Of a DNA stretch of 64,000 nt, positions 61,922-64,000 are shown in pieces. The notes under the pieces are model-generated. The model saw only the letters and a program-made list of their open reading frames with translations, searched no databases and had not been told where the DNA came from. A program made the position numbers and the translations under genes. How positions within the stretch are numbered: position 1 is the stretch's first letter; every line of letters begins with the position of its first letter. Source of the stretch: 34-65-8 sp963529855 (lineage in GTDB: Bacteria; Pseudomonadota; Alphaproteobacteria; Sphingomonadales; Sphingomonadaceae); contig CAURZK010000001.1 in NCBI GenBank assembly GCA_963529855.1, positions 558,001-622,000 of the forward strand. Direction: 5' to 3'.

Positions 61922-62956
61922 TCAATCGCGGCAAAGCCGGTCAGCCTGCACGCCGATTTGTACGCGAAGCCCGCCGGGCAGCCATTCACGCTGAATCGTG
62001 CCGCCGAGCTGATTGACGACGCTGGTATCCGTCAAGCGAGTGCCGAACCCGGTCCGCTGAGGTTCCATGACCTGCGGGCCGCCCGCCTCGGTCCAGCTGA
62101 TCTCCACCTGCTGGCCTTTGAGTGTGGTGACGATCCTCACGGTACCTTCGGGCACGGACAGCGCGCCGTATTTGGCTGAATTGGTGGCCAGTTCGTGGAA
62201 CACCAGCCCGACGGGGGTGGCGCCGCGATCGTCCACCGCAAGATCGCTGCCTTCGATCGTCAACCGACCCTCGTCGAGCGCGGGATAGGGCTTCAACAGT
62301 TGATGCAGCAGTTCCGTCAGCGTGCGCGGCCCAGCGTGGGGAGCGCTTTCCTCGCTATGCGGCCGGACGTAGTCATGCGCGCGGCCCAGCGCGGCAACGC
62401 GGGCCTGAAGTTCGCTTGCGAATGTCTTGATCTGCGGGAACTGGCGGGCAGAAAGCGCGATCAAGCCATTCAACACGGCAAAAATGTTCTTAATCCGGTG
62501 GCTTAGCTCGCGACTCAGAATTTCGTTCTGGTCAGCAACCCGCTTGTGTTCGTGAATGTCGGTGCAGGTACCCACCCACCGAATGATGTTGCCATTATCG
62601 TCACGCACCGGCAGCGCGCGCCCCAGGGTCCAGCGATATTCGCCGCTATGATGGCGCAGGCGATATTCGATCTCGTATGGTTCACCCGTAGCCAGGCTGT
62701 GTCGCCAGACGGCCCAGGCGCGGTCCTGATCATCAGGATGGAACATTCCGTTCCAGCCTTCCCCGTCGGTCGATCCCACAGGCGTACCGGTGAATGCATA
62801 CCATTGCGCATTGTAATAATCATGAGCGCCATCCGGCAACGTGGACCAGATCATTTGCGGCATCGCATCGGCAAGCTGTCGAAACGTTATCTGGCCAGTC
62901 GTCAGCCCGATGGGATCGGTATGGGAAATGTCCATGCGGATTCTATTCTCGTGCAT
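61922..62956 (-). CDS. PAS-domain HWE-family sensor histidine kinase
   Basis: This protein of about 344 residues has an N-terminal PAS domain (25-140: MPQMIWSTLPDGAHDYYNAQWYAFTG..., ending in the PAC GTCTDIHEHKR). The phosphoacceptor His153 is in RELSHRIKNIFAVLNGL, and the N-box FHELATNSAKYGAL marks the HWE/HisKA_2 type of kinases. It has no membrane span, so the signal is cytoplasmic (light, redox or a small ligand). The start is uncertain: ATGs at 62956 and 62935 and a TTG at 62989 are all in frame, and none has a clear ribosome site. Confidence 0.88.
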   Translation of the reverse strand: MHENRIRMDISHTDPIGLTTGQITFRQLADAMPQMIWSTLPDGAHDYYNAQWYAFTGTPVGSTDGEGWNGMFHPDDQDRAWAVWRHSLATGEPYEIEYRLRHHSGEYRWTLGRALPVRDDNGNIIRWVGTCTDIHEHKRVADQNEILSRELSHRIKNIFAVLNGLIALSARQFPQIKTFASELQARVAALGRAHDYVRPHSEESAPHAGPRTLTELLHQLLKPYPALDEGRLTIEGSDLAVDDRGATPVGLVFHELATNSAKYGALSVPEGTVRIVTTLKGQQVEISWTEAGGPQVMEPQRTGFGTRLTDTSVVNQLGGTIQREWLPGGLRVQIGVQADRLCRD

Positions 62957-63029
62957 TGACCAGGGATGGTTTGGCAGGGCCTTATCCAATGTCGCGCCTG
63001 CTCGCCATTTAATCTCATTGATGAATCGT

Positions 63030-63073
63030 CTGCCGTAAGGCTGCCTGTTCTTCTGTCGGCAGCCTTACGGCAG
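63030..63073. repeat. 16-bp perfect inverted repeat
   Basis: CTGCCGTAAGGCTGCC and GGCAGCCTTACGGCAG are exact reverse complements separated by 12 bases. It lies in the 276-bp gap between the divergent kinase and Mfd-like genes, where a terminator is not needed. No T-tract on either side. Nothing else was recognised in this gap. Confidence 0.6.
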
Positions 63074-63232
63074 GATGAGCGACCGCCCTTCGCGGGCGAT
63101 GCTCCGCTGCAACCTAAATCGCTGAGGAGCGGTGAAAATCGGGAACGGACGGGCCGGTACCGTGGTTAGAGGCGACACGCCCCACAAGGTTCTCCCGATG
63201 CCATATAACCCATCTTTTCAGCGATTTCCATC

Positions 63233-64000
63233 TTGAGCGCGCGCGCTTCTCTCGCGCTGCGAGCCCTTGCCAGTGACCCAGTCGCCCCGTTGGTCATCCT
63301 TTGCGCGGATGAGGTCGCAGCGGGCGCCCTCGCCGCGACCCTGAAGGCACTGGCCGGGACACGCGAGGTCGTGTTCCTGCCCTCTTCCGACCAGTTACCC
63401 GGCGACGACGCGCCGGCGTCGCCCGCCAATGTCGGCATACGACTGGCGGCCCTCAGCCGGTTGCGGATGCTGTCATGCGCGGGCGAGGATACAGGCCTCA
63501 TCGTGGTGACCACAGGAGAAGCAGCCGCGCGCCGCTACCCAGCGCCAGCCGCATTCGACGATCGTCCGCCAACACTGTCCGTGGGGGATCGGCTCGATCC
63601 CGAAGCGTTCCGCGCACTCGCTGCAGACCTTGGCTATATTGAAGACGACATCGTTGACGAGGCAGGTGAAGTCTGCGTTCGCGGGTCGGTGGTCGATATC
63701 TTCCCTGCGGATGCGGGCGAGCCAGTCCGGATCGAAATTGACGGGGGAGCGATTACCTCGCTCCAGCACTACGATCCAGCAACCCAATTATCCACGGCTG
63801 CCGTCGATGCGATCAGCATCGGGCGGGCGAGCGAGCCGGTCGGGAATTGCCCTGCAACACTGCTGGATCACCTCACGCCCGGCGAAATCATGGTTGCCGG
63901 CGATGCAGAGAAGCGCCGGACCCGCTTCCTGACCCTGGCCCGCGAGGCGGCTTCCCAAGGCGACGCGAAGCTCGATGCGGTCGACAACGATGCCTGGGCC
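63233..64000 (+). CDS. Mfd-like protein (transcription-repair coupling factor), N-terminal part (cut by window end)
   Basis: The frame is open from 63209 to the window end and encodes at least 256 residues. LGYIEDDIVDEAGEVCVRGS, VVDIFPADAGEPVRIEI and LQHYDPATQLS match the UvrB-homology region of Mfd, and VVFLPSSDQLPGDDAPASPA fits the preceding part. The N-terminus is shorter and more diverged than in normal Mfd, so it may be a second, Mfd-like helicase. The start at TTG 63233 is the first usual start codon after the upstream stop and lacks a clear ribosome site. Confidence 0.75.
   Translation, partial: MSARASLALRALASDPVAPLVILCADEVAAGALAATLKALAGTREVVFLPSSDQLPGDDAPASPANVGIRLAALSRLRMLSCAGEDTGLIVVTTGEAAARRYPAPAAFDDRPPTLSVGDRLDPEAFRALAADLGYIEDDIVDEAGEVCVRGSVVDIFPADAGEPVRIEIDGGAITSLQHYDPATQLSTAAVDAISIGRASEPVGNCPATLLDHLTPGEIMVAGDAEKRRTRFLTLAREAASQGDAKLDAVDNDAWA

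Noticed and set aside
63166..63231. A short minus-strand peptide ending EPCGACRL beside the Mfd-like start
   Set aside because: It lacks a ribosome site, overlaps the Mfd-like frame and is too short to support.
1..64000. CRISPR arrays, insertion sequences and rRNA genes
   Set aside because: No regularly spaced repeats, transposase motifs or rRNA-like stretches were seen in reading the window.

Overview
The window looks like a chromosomal stretch of a high-GC alphaproteobacterium of the order Sphingomonadales (Erythrobacteraceae, Novosphingobium or Sphingomonas type). The grounds are four large TonB-dependent receptors, TonB-linked tryptophan-halogenase-like flavoproteins beside sugar loci, the DUF1476–BolA–monothiol glutaredoxin trio, a RibB with a degenerate GTP-cyclohydrolase half, and an HWE-type histidine kinase. 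This placement is inference from gene content. No transposase, integrase, phage gene or CRISPR array was seen.

Layout. 1-5.3 kb: leucine biosynthesis (end of leuC, a tiny membrane protein, leuD), a quinone oxidoreductase, DUF1476, BolA, glutaredoxin, a candidate structured RNA (possibly 6S RNA), a Nudix hydrolase, tRNA-Arg(TCT) and a queuosine-precursor transporter. 5.4-7.9 kb: a TonB-dependent receptor gene broken by a frameshift that probably comes with an internal deletion. 8.2-11.9 kb: ppk1-ppx polyphosphate operon. 12-20.3 kb: a compact type IV secretion operon (virB1, 2, 3, 4, 6, 9, 10, 11), without recognisable virB5, virB7, virB8, virD4 or relaxase, preceded by a TPR-like exported protein. 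20.4-25.8 kb: beta-helix lipoprotein, TonB-dependent receptor and PhoB-like regulator, with Pho-box-like repeats in front of both transcription units. 25.9-28 kb: a Crp/Fnr regulator and an HTH-fused RibB separated by a 20-bp perfect palindrome.

27.9-43.7 kb is an alpha-glucan (maltodextrin/starch) utilisation locus. A LacI-type regulator, an MFS transporter and an exported GH13 enzyme are read leftward. A TonB receptor, halogenase 1, exported GH13, cytoplasmic GH13 alpha-glucosidase, GH97 and halogenase 2 are read rightward. Related GTATAC-type operators sit in the divergent promoter and before the MFS gene. 43.7-49.6 kb is an acyl-CoA degradation group: acyl-CoA dehydrogenase, alpha/beta hydrolase, CaiB-type CoA-transferase, enoyl-CoA hydratase, thiolase and MaoC hydratase. 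At 49.7-50.1 kb a small Cys-rich protein lies behind a Fur-box-like palindrome.

50.2-61.4 kb is a second glycan locus, probably for beta-glucosides or beta-glucans: halogenase 3 divergent from a TonB receptor, a LacI regulator, an MFS transporter, a GH3 lipoprotein and a FucP-type MFS transporter. Palindromes centred on AACGTT or AACGCT lie in the halogenase/receptor promoter and before GH3. 61.5-63 kb: a single-domain response regulator and an HWE histidine kinase placed tail to tail. 63.2 kb to the end: the start of an Mfd-like (transcription-repair coupling factor) protein that runs off the window.

The two sugar loci share one logic: import through a TonB receptor, hydrolysis in the envelope or cytoplasm, inner-membrane MFS uptake and local LacI control. 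Both also carry flavin-dependent halogenase homologues whose role in such loci is not known to me. These halogenases, the reduced T4SS and the Pho-box-linked lipoprotein/receptor/regulator set are the best leads for undescribed biology.
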